From: Erythrophleum ivorense
Taxonomy: Eukaryota > Streptophyta > Magnoliopsida > Fabales > Fabaceae
Length of the DNA: 64,000 bases
Reading direction: 5' to 3'
Assembly: GCA_026724425.1 (NCBI GenBank)
Contig: JAIUCV010000001.1
Location: forward strand, 1,932,001-1,996,000
Shown here in pieces: positions 25,079 through 36,966 of this stretch. The number at the start of each line of letters is the position of its first letter. The stretch's first letter is position 1. The notes under the pieces are model-generated. The model ran no database searches and had not been told where the DNA came from. It saw nothing but the letters and a program-made list of their open reading frames with translations. A program made the position numbers and the translations under genes.

Positions 25079-25979
25079 CTTTACTTAGTTATGAGATCTC
25101 AGAATAGAAGAATAAGACCTTCTTGAATCTGCTAGAACAGAAGGGAATCCTGATTCAAGAAAAAGGAGATGGAATAAAAACAAAATTCTCAAAACTTAAG
25201 TGACCTACACAATAAAATGGAGGTCATCATCTCACAACCATTGAATCACTTATTAGATGGTTAAGATAATGCCATGTACACTGTGCCATCAGATGCCACT
25301 TGTGACACAATAGCACCATCCTTTTTAAACATATAGAAAATTACAGTATTGTCAAGTGAATTATTAGATACACGCCACATAAGGGAGCAAAGTTACTTTT
25401 AAAAAGTCGATACCTAGATCATATGGATTGTGAAATTTATTTTTTAAAAAGCAGGAAAATAAATTGTGTTTATGTTCTGAGTCTCTTGACTGAAAACTGA
25501 GAACAGAAAAAGGGGGCGTCGTACACTGGACAAAGTAACCCCTGCTTTGTTTGTTTCACTGCCAACTAGGGCAAAGCCAACAAAGCATTCTATTAAATTA
25601 GAATATAGAAAATTTTGACCTTAAAAAAAATTGTGACAATTGAGTGTTATTATGATTGCTCTCAGTCTGCCTGTTTTTTAATATCTCTAATATTCCTATA
25701 AATATTCATGTTTATCATTTGGAAAGTAAAAAACGTGTAATTTCTTTCCATAGACGATTAACACTATTATTCTTCCAATATAACCAAAATCTCCCAAAAC
25801 GTCATTACATAGATGGTAGTTCATTACGTACCAAATCCAGTGGTACTTCTCATTTTTCCTCTTGTTTTTTCAACAATCCAAGGAAGACTTCTCAGTCTCC
25901 GTCTCACTATAGTTTTACTTCATCCTCCCACCCAAAATGGCAGAGAAGGGTTCTCATTATTGTTTCTTCTCAGATAAAC

Positions 25980-26009
25980 TCACACACACACAAACACACA
26001 CACACACAC
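25980..26009. repeat. (CA)n microsatellite in the FAD2 3' region
   Basis: CA repeat with one interruption (CAAACA), lying just beyond the normal FAD2 stop codon at 26023-26025 on the - strand, so it falls in the FAD2 3' UTR. Confidence 0.85.
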
Positions 26010-26022
26010 ATATATATCTTCA

Positions 26023-27175
26023 TCAAAATTTATTCCCGTACCAATAAACACCCTTCTTAGATGCTGTTTCATCTGGCTCCACATAGATGCACTCTCTTGC
26101 TTCCCTCCACAAAGCCTTGTAAAATGGGGGTGCCATCAAACTGGTAATACTCTCCCAATATAGGCTTCACTGCTCTAGTTGCCTCCATTGCATGGTAATG
26201 AGGCATTGTGGAGAAGAGATGGTGGGTCACATGAGTATCTGTTATGTGATGAAACACCTTGTTTAGTACCCCATAGTCTCTATCCACTGTGGCCAATGCA
26301 CCTCTCAGCCAATCCCATTCAGATGAGTCATAGTGTGGTAATGCAGAATGTGTGTGCTGCAAATAAGTGATTGTCACAAGGAAGCCATTCACAATCAGCA
26401 ACGGCACCCCATAAACACAGAAAAGCCAAGCCAATCCTTTCACAGTTGCCATGTGATAGAGCACATAGGTTACACCAAATACACAAGCATCAGACAGGTA
26501 AATTTGCAGCCTCTCGCGGTTGGAATAGATGGGGGCATATGGGTCGTAGTGGCTTGCGAAGCGATCATAGGGCCTGCCAGAAACATTGAAGGCCAAGTAC
26601 AAAGGCCACCCTACGGTGAGTGTAATGAGGAGAGTAAGAGCCCTTCCCAGGGGGTTGTTTAGGTATTTGCTGTACCATGGGATTTTGGACTTGGGTTTTG
26701 GGACAAACACTTCATCACGATCCAGGGAGCCTGTGTTGGAGTGGTGGCGGCGATGACTGATCTTCCATGAGAAGTAGGGGACGAGAAGTGCAGAGTGAAG
26801 GATCAAACCTACCAAATCATCAAGCCATTGGTAGTCACTGAAGGCATGGTGGCCACACTCATGGGCAATCACCCACACACCAGTGAGAATGCAGCCTTGG
26901 AAAGCCCAATAGATGGGCCAGAGAAAGTAGGGAAGCGGATGAGGAAGGAGATGGAAGTAAGTAGTGCCGATATAGAGAAGAAAGGCCAAGAAAAGGTCAT
27001 AAGCGAGATAGGAGAATGAGCAGAAGAGGGAACGCTCGAAGCAATGTGGAGGAATGGCTTTCTTGAGTTGGCCGAGAGTGAAGGGTGGTTTTGTGTGTGG
27101 AACCCTTAAAAGAGGCTTCTGTTCCTCTTCGGACTTTGCTTTAGGTGCGGCAGTGATACGGCCTCCAGCTCCCAT
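26023..27175 (-). CDS. FAD2: FAD2 microsomal oleate (omega-6) desaturase, with a 1-base frameshift near the C-terminus
   Basis: ER-membrane desaturase that puts the delta-12 double bond into oleate on phosphatidylcholine to give linoleate. Start at 27175 (MGAGGRITAA), context AAACAATGGG. The three histidine boxes that bind the di-iron centre are intact: HECGHH 105-110, HRRHH 141-145, HVTHH 315-319. Hydrophobic membrane segments lie around 55-75, 85-104 and 225-270. After residue 350 (FDGTP) a run of five C on the coding strand (26126-26130) shifts the frame, giving 18 foreign residues and a stop at 26069 (368 aa). The normal tail is still present in the next frame, ending with the aromatic ER-retrieval-like motif YWYGNKF and stop at 26023; dropping one base gives 383 aa, the usual FAD2 length. 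Either a sequencing error or a recent loss-of-function allele. Confidence 0.95.
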
Positions 27176-27195
27176 TGTTTCTTTCTTTAGGCAGG

Positions 27196-29806
27196 CTGGT
27201 ATGAGAATAGAAAAATGGACTTGGGTCAGTTTCTGGACACCTAATTCCAACAGAAGAATCTTTAAAAATACTCCTTAGTCCTTACTAGAAAATAAATGGC
27301 AGATGAGTAAAACAAGATCAGAAAACAATAATATTCCAGAATCAGAAGGTGGTCCTCTGTCTGCCATGGCATGACAAGAAATTATATATCAAACAGAGAA
27401 GTGGTCCTGCCAAGCTTGTAGGCATATGACCCTTCAGAAAACCCCAAAAGGAACAAAAGAAAGGACAAAAAGGGTGTGTGGGGACATAATCAACATTATA
27501 GCCTTCCTCTAAGCTCAGGGCAAAATAAAAATAACAACAACAAACCGTAAGTCTTAAACACATGTAGAGTTCACATACCCCGCAGACACAATTTAACTTC
27601 AAGACAGATGAAGGAACTTTCCAAAGAAAACAGGTATCTCTTATGATCTTTTTCTTTTTAAGTCTTCTACTCTCTAAAGTTTGAAAGGTGATAGAAAGAT
27701 TATCAATATTGTTTGGGAAACGAACATGAGGATGTTGCATCAAGGTAAACCACCACATTAAAGCTTCAAAAGCAGGTTGTTATGTCACATGCACGGGACA
27801 TTAATTTCAACCTATACATGTAAGACCATGGATTTCTGATCCACAGGTTTGTTATATGAGAGAGGTTAACAGCTAACATACAAAACCAAATACCCTGATG
27901 AATTTTACAGAACAGTGAAGGCCCAGTGTAGTAATGGCAAAGTCCTATTTGCAAACCTGCCATGAAAGTCCAATTTCCTTTGTTGCATTCATGATCATCT
28001 ACTGGCCACGCATCATACAGAGGTTTTAATTTCCCCAAAAGAAAAAAAAAAGGGAAAAAACCTGGGTAAAGTTCTTTATGTGGTTGTTTTTCGGCTTCTC
28101 ATATAAAAACACAACATGTGAATATATTTTTAAAGCTCAATATCACATCATTGACTCTTTTTAAAAAAAAAATTAAAAAAGATCTCCACGTACCATTTGT
28201 CATAATCTATATGTAAGAACTTCAAGTCAAACATAAGGAACTTTACATAAGTTTTGTTTGACAAAACATAGGTGAAGTTCTTAAAGTGTTTGTTATTAGG
28301 TTCTTAAATGAAAACAATATATGTGAGCATTTTTACAACTTAGTGTCACACATCATTTAACCCTTTAAAAAATGCTTCTCCACATGTCATATTTCTACAA
28401 GAATCAGATGGCAAACTCCTAACCAAGGAACTTTACCCAATGTTTTATCCCAAAGAACAATACCAGAAAACTTTACGAGGGGAGGAGCAAGGTAAAAGAG
28501 AGCAAAAAGAACAAATGGTAATTCATGTAAATAGAAGACACAACTTTTAGCCCATATTACAGTTTGTATTGTATTATTTCAAAAGCAAAGTAAAGAAGCT
28601 CAAGGTAATTAAATAAAGAAGAAAACTACTTGTAAAGGAAAAGCAATGAAGCAGAAAGCCAGAGACCATATCGGTGAGCATATACTTACAATATAGCAGT
28701 CACAGACACTGAGAAGGTAGCAGGTATCTGCAATAAAACTACAAAAAAAAAAAGAAGCAGCGATGCGTTTTATTACATCTATTAGTGATTTATATAGAAG
28801 ACTAATAATGCCGTACATGTCCTTGCAAGGTAGTCAAAGCACAAAGGGGAATAATAAAATTCAAAGAAGAAAAAAAGCAAGAGACGTGAGGAGGTAATGC
28901 ACCTCCTGAAGACAACAGAGGATGAAAGAAAGAAGACATATTCGAATAGCACCTCTCTAACATGAAGAGATATTCTTATAGTGATCCAAGGTAAAAAAAG
29001 GAAAAAAAAATGTAAAATATTTATGAAGGACGTTGGTCCCAAGAAAGGAGAAGGAATCTTCAGAGCATCAAGAGATTTAATGAAAGGTTAAAATAAAAAC
29101 GAAAAGAAAAAGGTTCTGCTTTTAGTCAAACTGCCAATATGAGACCAACAGCAATAACGAAAACTCTGCTTAAAAAATAAACTAGTGAATTATTGCTTTC
29201 GTCCTCTAAAATTAATAAATACACAAATTAATCTTGAAAATAACAAATTCGTTGCACAATCATATTTTTGTCAAGTGATCTAAAAAATATCGAAAAAACT
29301 GACATAAGTTTCTTATTTTTGAAAACTAATCCATACCCTCACTAATTTTCAGAAACTAAATTGTTCGTTTACACAAAATTAAACACTCTGGTTAATATCT
29401 GATTGGTAAAATAATGGATGCTTACATGCATGAAAAATCAAATACAAAACGAAGAAAAAGAAAAAGAATAAATGTCTGCATTTTCTCAATAATATCGTTG
29501 AAAAGTAAAATGCCAGTGAGGTGAAATTATCGAATTTGTTTCAAGCAATGCAATTAAACCTGTTCTAATTTCATTTGTTGGGTCAACAACATGAAAACAG
29601 AGCCGCACTACGAGGAAAAACCTCAATCACTTATCCCTTAATTGAGAAAGAAAGAAAACTGATACTCTTCATCAAAAAAAATTAATTGGGTATGAAAACC
29701 CACATGCATTGGTTACATAAAGATATAATCTTTGAAAACCGATACAAGAACAAGAAGAAGAACACACACGCAAATGCAGACAGAGAGTGAAAGGGTATGA
29801 AAGTAC
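27196..29806 (-). other. FAD2: Large 5'-UTR intron of FAD2
   Basis: Plant FAD2 genes typically carry one intron, in the 5' UTR. Here a donor CTTCAG|GTACTT lies at 29807/29806 and an acceptor CATACCAG|CCTGCC at 27196/27195, leaving a 20-base leader piece before the ATG at 27175. The 2.6-kb length is large but within the usual range of FAD2 leader introns, which can enhance expression. Open frames inside it on either strand have no recognised domain. Confidence 0.82.
28062..28420. repeat. Diverged tandem pair inside the FAD2 leader intron
   Basis: Blocks at about 28062-28205 and 28268-28420 share the order AAGTTCTT, TTGTT, GGCTTCT/GGTTCTT, AACA...ATGTGA, ATATCACATCAT/GTCACACATCAT, TCTCCAC and CAT-TTGTC/CATATTTC. 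They are clearly related but diverged, so an old local duplication. Confidence 0.45.
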
Positions 29807-29948
29807 CTGAAGCTTGAATCGTTCTTCCCAGAAAGCACTTATTTGATTATTCCAGACCGTTCTCTGTTTTCCCCAGAGGCTGCTGGCAGCGTTTCTTTTG
29901 TTTTCTCTCATTGAAGGAGAGAAGAACACAGAATTAATATATATAAAG
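29807..29948 (-). promoter_or_regulatory. FAD2: FAD2 first (non-coding) exon and TATA box
   Basis: On the - strand a TATA-like TTTATATATATT (29936-29947) stands about 30 bases before the expected start of a purine-rich leader that runs to the donor at 29807. Microsatellite-like CACACAC sequence lies just upstream on the + strand (29954-29965). Spacing fits a single non-coding first exon of roughly 100 bases. The exact start site is inferred. Confidence 0.6.
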
Positions 29949-30129
29949 CTCTCTCACACACACCCCCATTGGAAGATGGGTCCCCTAGGATTCCAAATGG
30001 CAAATGAGATTTGAGTGTGTGGGGTCGTGTGATTATGATGCGAGAGTATGGAAATATCTGTGGTTTCACACGCGTTAACCAAGTGCTTCTCGAGGCTGAC
30101 ACATACACCTTCTCTCTTTCCTTTTCCCC

Positions 30130-33100
30130 CAGAGATTAATAAATTTAATTATAAATTTATTTAAAAAATGATATACTTATTTGTTAAAAAATTGTATATT
30201 TATTATATTTTACTTAAAAATTAAATAATAAAAATATACAAAATTATATATACATTTTTTCTTTAATACTGTTATATTTATATTTTATTATATAATTTCA
30301 TAATTAATTTTAATTTTAAATTTTGAACAAAAATATTTATTTTTAAAATAATAAATATATAATTTTTGTAGATAACAGTATGATTTTTTAATTAAAATAT
30401 ACAATTATCATATTATTATTAAAAATATATATATTTATTATATTTTAATTAAAAAAATATGATGAAAAAGATATAAGGAGTTATATCTAAATATATTCTC
30501 AGCAGTAATAATATTATTATTATTAATTTTTTTAATATTACAAGATTACAATTAATATTTTCATCAAAAAATCATGTTTCCTTCCTCACCTCGTTGCTTA
30601 TAAATAAGTATCACTTACCCTCTTCTTTATTTATGTTAATATTTTATTTTTCAAGTTTACATTTTTTCTCTTAAATTTGAAATCAATTAAAGCCGTTCAA
30701 AATCTAAACTAACTTGATTGAATCAAAAAATTTTATATGATAGGGAAAGAATTTAATTCTAAAATTATTTATTAATTACCCAAATCCTTTTTCATTAAAA
30801 CACCATCTAATGGCTTATTCTACCGAACCATAGTTGATGGATAATTTTTATTTTTCATAATAAGAGTATGACTTTGTTGGGATTATTTTTATTATTTTGT
30901 TTCAAGCAATTTAAAAACCTAGGTTAGGTTTAAATAAATTTTTAAACCGATCTGACCTAAATAAACTGATCATAAAGTAAAATCACATGTATCCATTATT
31001 ATTAATTAATAGCTATTATGTTTCATAATTTCTCTAGAATGCGTCAATAAAAATTGAACTATTTCGTCCATCATCATTAATATAGCAAGAACTTGAAGTC
31101 TTTACTATTCAAGCTGAACAACATAACATATTAGCCAGCTTAAGCAATTTAGATTCCTTATATATATATATATATATAACAACAGAACATATTACTCAGT
31201 TTAAACAATTCATGTTCTATATATATATATATAAAGAGAGAGTGAAAAGTTATTAAATCATTCAGATATATCTCCGAGTGTTGATTTATTGTTGGCTTCA
31301 TTTCATTCTACGGGGGTTGACATGCATTGTGAAGTTTATGGTGTGTCTAGCTCCAGCCTCAGCGAGATGAGGTCATCGGCATGACATCTACTCTTTTTTT
31401 TTTCCTTGGTTTGAGCTCTCATAATATTATTCTTTAATTTAGCATTTTGATCTTAGTGATAGTCTTTCTTGATGTATCAAAAATTAAAAATAATTTATTA
31501 TATCAACGAATAATAAATATTCCATGAAAAAACAAACAATAAATATTATTTATTAGCCTTCCTCAATTCCTTTTAACCTTTCAACTCTTCAGCATCTCTC
31601 CTATTCTTTCTTAATTTGGTCCTTATTCCTTAATCTCTTTTTAAATTGTACGGTGGCTTACGTTCATTGTAATTATTAATTTATGATTAACTTGAGTTAA
31701 AGGTGCTAAAAAAATTTATTAAGTTGGGTTGGAGTTGAACGGCAATCCCCAACCAACCCAACTGTATATGGAGAAGTACACGAAAATATTTATTATATTC
31801 TGATACTATTAAAAAAGATTAATGTTACTGTTATTTATATTTCAACAAATAAGTCATTTTCATTTAAAATTTAGGATTCAATTCAATCGTTATTTAAAAC
31901 TAAATTATGTAATTTGTGCAAAATTAAATTAATTATATGATAAAATAAAAAAACAATAATACTAAATACTCATAATACATGAGCATTGAAAATGAGTCAC
32001 ATCACTCACGATTACCATTTATTGAAATTTTTATCAACATTGAAACCTCATTTTACCATTTTAAGGGATCATTATATTGATTATGGGATATCGAACTAAT
32101 CTGAAAAAGTATTTGTTCAGATTATTGGCTAATTATTTTGATTCGATACCCAATTTTAATATTTAATTAAGAGAAAATACCACGTTAAGAGCAAATTCTC
32201 TCGTAAAAAAATAACATGTTGAAAATATATCGATAATGTAAACAACAGGTGACTTTGGAAGTGAGAACCAATTATTACGTAAATCACGTTAAGAAAAGGC
32301 AACCAACCGTTCTTGTTTTTTTTTTTTGGCAATTAACACTTAGTAATTTAGTTTAAAAGTATTCCTGTTTAAGATGTTTGTTCTCAGCTCCAAAGTCTGC
32401 AAATTATGGAGTTAATATAACTAGTCATGCAAAAATAATTTAACTATTCATACTCCATCTGTCTGTCTTATAGAATTGATCGTGATATATTCATCAGGTC
32501 CCATTTGGGATAGAGTGAGGAGGGAACTATTCATTTATTAGTGAACTAAAAAAATGTATATTAGATTTTATATTTATTTTGATTAATTCTAATTGTAAAC
32601 ACTTTTATTTTGGATTGACGGATATATATTCGTATTGAGTTGATCTTTCCAATTTTAAGCAACACAAAAAATGCCTTCTTCTGAATACCCAGAAGTGGTC
32701 ATTTTTGCAGGAAAACTTAAAGACTATGTTTGGAAGTTACATGCATAACGGAATAAAACAGAATAAAAAAGAAGAAAAGAAAATAACATAACGCAATAAG
32801 TTTTCCTTCTCTTTATTTAAAAGTTTAATAAAGAAATGAATAAAAATCCCCTTCCCTTTATTTGGGGGTTATACTAAAAGTGAACGGAAGGTCAACGTTA
32901 TAGATGCTAAATATTAATCACAATATATATATATATATATATCTTTATACGATGATATATTGCAATGAAGGGTTTATATTGCTAATGGATTATTTTGAGA
33001 AGAGGTATTATAATGCTTTTGTGTTTCTTTTTTCTCTTTTCTGGTTTTCTTCGGTTATGCTTTTTCTAATAAGTAATTTACATTATATGAATGCAACCTC

Positions 33101-33570
33101 ATCAGAAGAGACAAATGAAAATCAATGAATGTTAAAATCTGAGAAGAGATGGGAATTTCATCAATTCAAATCTAGAGAGACGATAATTCGATATTCATGA
33201 ATCAGTTTCTGGGAAGGAATAAAGTGGAAGTTACCTACTTGAAGAGCAAATATGTTCGACAGTTAACACAATAGATTTCGAGCAAAAATTTGAATTTGAG
33301 ATAAAGAATGACAAGAAATTAGGTCATAAAAACTTAATTAGGGGATAAAAATACCCATTCATAGCTAAAATTTGATGTTTCCAAATTAGGAGAAATAGAA
33401 ATCAAGGTTAAGAGGGGAAAGGGTAGCAAGAGTTCCTCTCCTTTTCCATTCCCTTCTTTTATTTTTAAATAAAGAAAAAATTTTCTTTTATTATTTCCGG
33501 TTGCAAGCTATGGATTCCTATTCATCCAGATATGGCATAATGATAAATGTAAAGACATTTCTTTTTTCGG
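30130..33570. other. AT-rich intergenic region upstream of FAD2
   Basis: No exon with homology. Contains several TA runs (for example 31162-31178 and 31221-31234, the latter two inside a ~60-bp imperfect direct repeat: CATATTAGCCAGCTTAAGCAATT versus CATATTACTCAGTTTAAACAATT). Distal promoter elements could be present but none is supported. Confidence 0.5.
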
Positions 33571-33576
33571 TCTAAG

Positions 33577-34153
33577 CCTGAAGTTTAACTTGTGGCCCAT
33601 TTTTGGAGGGTTGGTGATGGTATTAGAATTTCTCTAACTCATCATCAATAGTAACCTATGCGATCAGATACTTTAATCGCATATTAGACTGTTTGTAATT
33701 TTAGTCTACAAGACAAAGGAAGATAGAATTTTAGAATATTGAAACAGTTATATTCACAAGAACAAATCCTGTAGATACTGCAGATGTCGTTTCCTATCAC
33801 AAAACAATGAGACAAATTAGTTTGGGCAGGTAATACAACAACCTATTGGGTAGCTAACGGATATCGCATGTTACAAATTTCTAGCTCTCCTCTTAATGTA
33901 GATCCTATAGGGTTGGATAAGATTTGGAAACTCCAGGGTTCCATATCACAGTGTTATTTTAACATGGGAAATACTCGAAAATATTTTAGCGACAACGATG
34001 GTATTGCAACAACACCATTTGCCAATAGAAGAAATATGTCCATTTTGTCGACAACGAAATGAAACAATAAATCCTGTTTTTTTTTTTTTTTTTTTTTAAC
34101 ATTCCCCTTTGCTAAAGCAATTTGGTTTGCATCCCTGGTAAGGTTACGTAGTG
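33577..34153 (+). mobile_element. LINE-type retrotransposon fragment, copy A
   Basis: In the + strand frames this reads fragments such as FLEGW, YHMLQISSSPLNVDP, WDKIWKL-like DKIWKLQGSIS, GIATTPFANRR and finally FAKAIWFASL. That order is the C-terminal zinc-binding region of plant non-LTR retrotransposon reverse transcriptases (zf-RVT family). A poly-T run (34078-34097) and frameshifts break it. The unit repeats directly downstream at 34154. Confidence 0.65.
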
Positions 34154-35527
34154 CCTGAAGTTTAACTTGTGGCCCATTTTTGGAGGGTTGGTGATGGTAT
34201 TACAATTGAATTTCTCTAACTCATCGTCAGTAGTAACCTATGCCGTCAGATGCTTCAATCGCATATTAGACTGTAAGTAATTTTATTTACATGATAAAGG
34301 AAGATAGAATTTTAGAATATTGAAATTAATGTTTTTAAAATTGGACCGATCATTAAACCGGTGATGATACTGGTTCACGGTTCATTGGTTTAACTATGAT
34401 TGAACCGTGGTCGAACCGGTAATAATTATATATATATTAATATTAAAAATTTAGTATAATAAATAACTATAAATAAATATTAATAAAATTTAAAATATTT
34501 TATTATTAATTATATACCAAGATAAATTAAGTATAATATAATATTTAAATTTAATTAATTCTTTAATTTTAAAATTTGAGTATAAAATACTTATTTATTA
34601 ATAAATATAATTATCAAATATTAATATATTAAAATAAGTATTAAAATCGAGATATTATAAAAACTAACTATGATTAAAATATTAAGATACTTCTTTGGAT
34701 TATTGGTTTAATATTTATATGATTACTTTTATTTAAAAATGTAAGCAACCCACTTATAATCTATATATACAAAAAGTTACCCAACAAAATTGACATTGCC
34801 TTCCACGTCAACTAGCACTAGCTAGTTTTTTAAATATGGAAAACGAGGGTTTGAATCCAAGCAGCCATGCATATTTTAGAAGCAATCCACAAATATTCTA
34901 TTTATATAAAAATTCAAACACATATGTTGAATGGGCTTTGCAGGTTAGATGGCGTGATTACATTTTGGAAGCATCAAGGACGTGGGTTCGAATCCAAGAA
35001 GTAGCGAAAGTCCGAAAAAATCAAAAGGGAACCGATTCAATCTGATTTACCGCAATGATTCTAGCCCAAAATCGATCGATCAAACTTAGTTCTTGACCGA
35101 AGTTGACCGGTTTTTGAAAGGGCCAGTTAGAAGAGTTGTCCGGACCAAGGTCCGATTCCTAGTCCAACCAATTAAACCGGCCAGTCCATTCTGGTTATAA
35201 TAATATTGATTGGAACAATTATATTTACAGGAACAAATCTTGTAGATATTTCGTTTTCTGTCACAAAACAGCGAGATAAATTAGTTTGGGCAGGTAATAC
35301 AACAAGTTCCTATTGGGTAGTTGACGGATATCACATGTTGCAAATATCTAACTCTCCTCTTAATGCAGATTCTATAGGGTGGGATAAGATTTGGAAACTT
35401 AAGGGTTCCATATCACATTGGTATTTTAACATAGAAATTACTCAAAAATATTTTAGCGACAACAATGGCATTGCAACAACACCATATGCCAATAGAAGAA
35501 ATATGTCCATTTTGTCAACAACACCAT
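34154..35527 (+). mobile_element. LINE-type fragment, copy B, split by an insertion
   Basis: Copy B begins CCTGAAGTTTAACTTGTGGC exactly like copy A (period 577 bp) and runs to 34326, then resumes at 35209 with the block DKLVWAGNTTSSYWVVDGYH, WDKIWKLKGSIS, GIATTPYANRR. The best preserved open stretch is 35206-35550. Copy B shows that the fragment was duplicated in tandem before, and interrupted after, the duplication. Confidence 0.62.
34319..35216. mobile_element. Putative non-autonomous DNA element nested in LINE copy B
   Basis: By comparison with copy A, 882 bp (34327-35208) are inserted. Flanks ATTGAAAT (34319-34326) and ATTGGAAC (35209-35216) may be a diverged 8-bp target duplication. The ends are imperfect inverted repeats rich in ACCGG (TTGGACCGATCATTAAACCGG on the left; the reverse complement AATGGACTGGCCGGTTTAAT on the right). 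No coding capacity. The 8-bp duplication would suggest hAT, but superfamily assignment is uncertain. Confidence 0.5.
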
Positions 35528-35559
35528 ATAGTTTAAGATTTTGTAATTAAATTTTGCTA

Positions 35560-36960
35560 GCATGGCTATGTACCTTGTTGACATTCTAAATACATACAAT
35601 TCAGGCTATCTGATTTAAATCAATTAGCATAAGTTACATCACATGTCACATATGTAAGTTAATTCTACTTTATTATTTATATTTAAGCCTTTCATTGACA
35701 TAAATCATGCATTTAAATGACACTTGATTAGTGATATTAACAAAATTTAATATCACACGAATGAAAGTTTAACAACATAGACTAAAATATTTTTAAAATA
35801 TAAAGACAGTTACAAAATTTTAAACTGTAAATACTAAATTAAAAATTAAGTAAAATTATAGGGATCAATAAAATAATTTAATCAAAATAATAATCGCATA
35901 GATTAAAATTTTGTGCTTATCAATTATCCTTATTATTTGATTTAATTTGACTTTTCAAGACACCAAATGTGTAATCTCTACGATATATGTCTAATTTTAA
36001 AATTTAAAATGTTCATATGATAAATCAAGGATCTTGTTCTAGTTAATGTGCGACATTTTTTTTCATAAACATTTCTAACACATTACTGGTAGCTAAAATA
36101 GTATTAATTGTATCTCTGGCATTTTTTAATGCAAACTTATAGAAAAAATTACAACTTGTTATTAAGACAGATCTATAGTATTTATCTTATATACTAATAT
36201 CAATATGTATTTAGAATCTTTTGGTGTCTTAGTCCTAAACAACACGTAAATAATAAAATAATACAAAAATAATAATAAATATTAAAAGATAAAATTTAGG
36301 ATAAAAAGGAAGATATAAAGAAGAGAGATAATATATATATATATATATATGTATAGGGGGAAACTTCAAATTTCCCCGCTCCCTTATTCCTTTCCCAATC
36401 TCATCATCACTTAAGCTTATACCATGGGCTTAAGTTTTTATACATATAGGCCTAAGACACTACTCTTACATGGTCAGAGCTTATACAACTGTAAAATACG
36501 AAGTGCGGATAATACAAGAAATTTTTAAATACATATGAACGATGTATCAGTTAATTGTTTAATGAATTAATAAGAATTCATCAAAGTTGAAAATATATCT
36601 ATTTTGATGATTTTTTATTAATTCCTTACACAACTTTCTGGTTCAAAAAGTGCAGCTAAAAATTTCTCAATGCATAGAAGAAAATAAAACTAGTGGAGAT
36701 GAAAAACACCCATTAATCAAAAGCAACAACCTTGGAAGCTTCTCATTATATTTCTTCCTTGTGATGCAAAAGCATTTCCCTTGTTAGAAGCTTTTAATTA
36801 AAAAGGTACAAAACTTAGGTCATATGTTTTATTTTTTTTTTTGAGTATTTAAATTTGTTAATAAAAGCATTTGTGTATCCTGTTTTTACCAGAGAACCAT
36901 ATATAAATAGCAAACATTATTCTTTGAAAAAAAAAACCCACCTAATTAATTCTTTCCCAT
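35560..36960. other. AT-rich intergenic region
   Basis: Contains a TA run at 36331-36350 and no coding signal. Lies just downstream of the FAD2 pseudogene (which reads on the - strand). Nothing else supported. Confidence 0.5.
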
Positions 36961-36966
36961 AATTAA

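Noticed and set aside
25656..26060. 134-codon open frame on the + strand beside FAD2
   Set aside because: Lies antisense to the FAD2 3' end and UTR, ends in the CA microsatellite (THKHTHTH) and shows no recognisable domain.
27175..27250. Longer FAD2 start giving 25 extra residues
   Set aside because: The upstream codons begin at a TTG and cross the 5'-UTR intron acceptor at 27196; the family start MGAGG at 27175 is preferred.
26179..27278. Several + strand open frames across the FAD2 exon
   Set aside because: They are antisense shadows of a well conserved desaturase frame on the - strand.
27342..28038. Two - strand open frames (138 and 90 codons) upstream of FAD2
   Set aside because: Both fall in the 5'-UTR intron, have no family resemblance and are Cys/Phe/Tyr-rich in a way expected of chance translation.
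34975..35000. tRNA-like B box GGGTTCGAATCC
   Set aside because: No acceptor stem, no A box at the right distance and no cloverleaf can be drawn, so not called as a tRNA gene.
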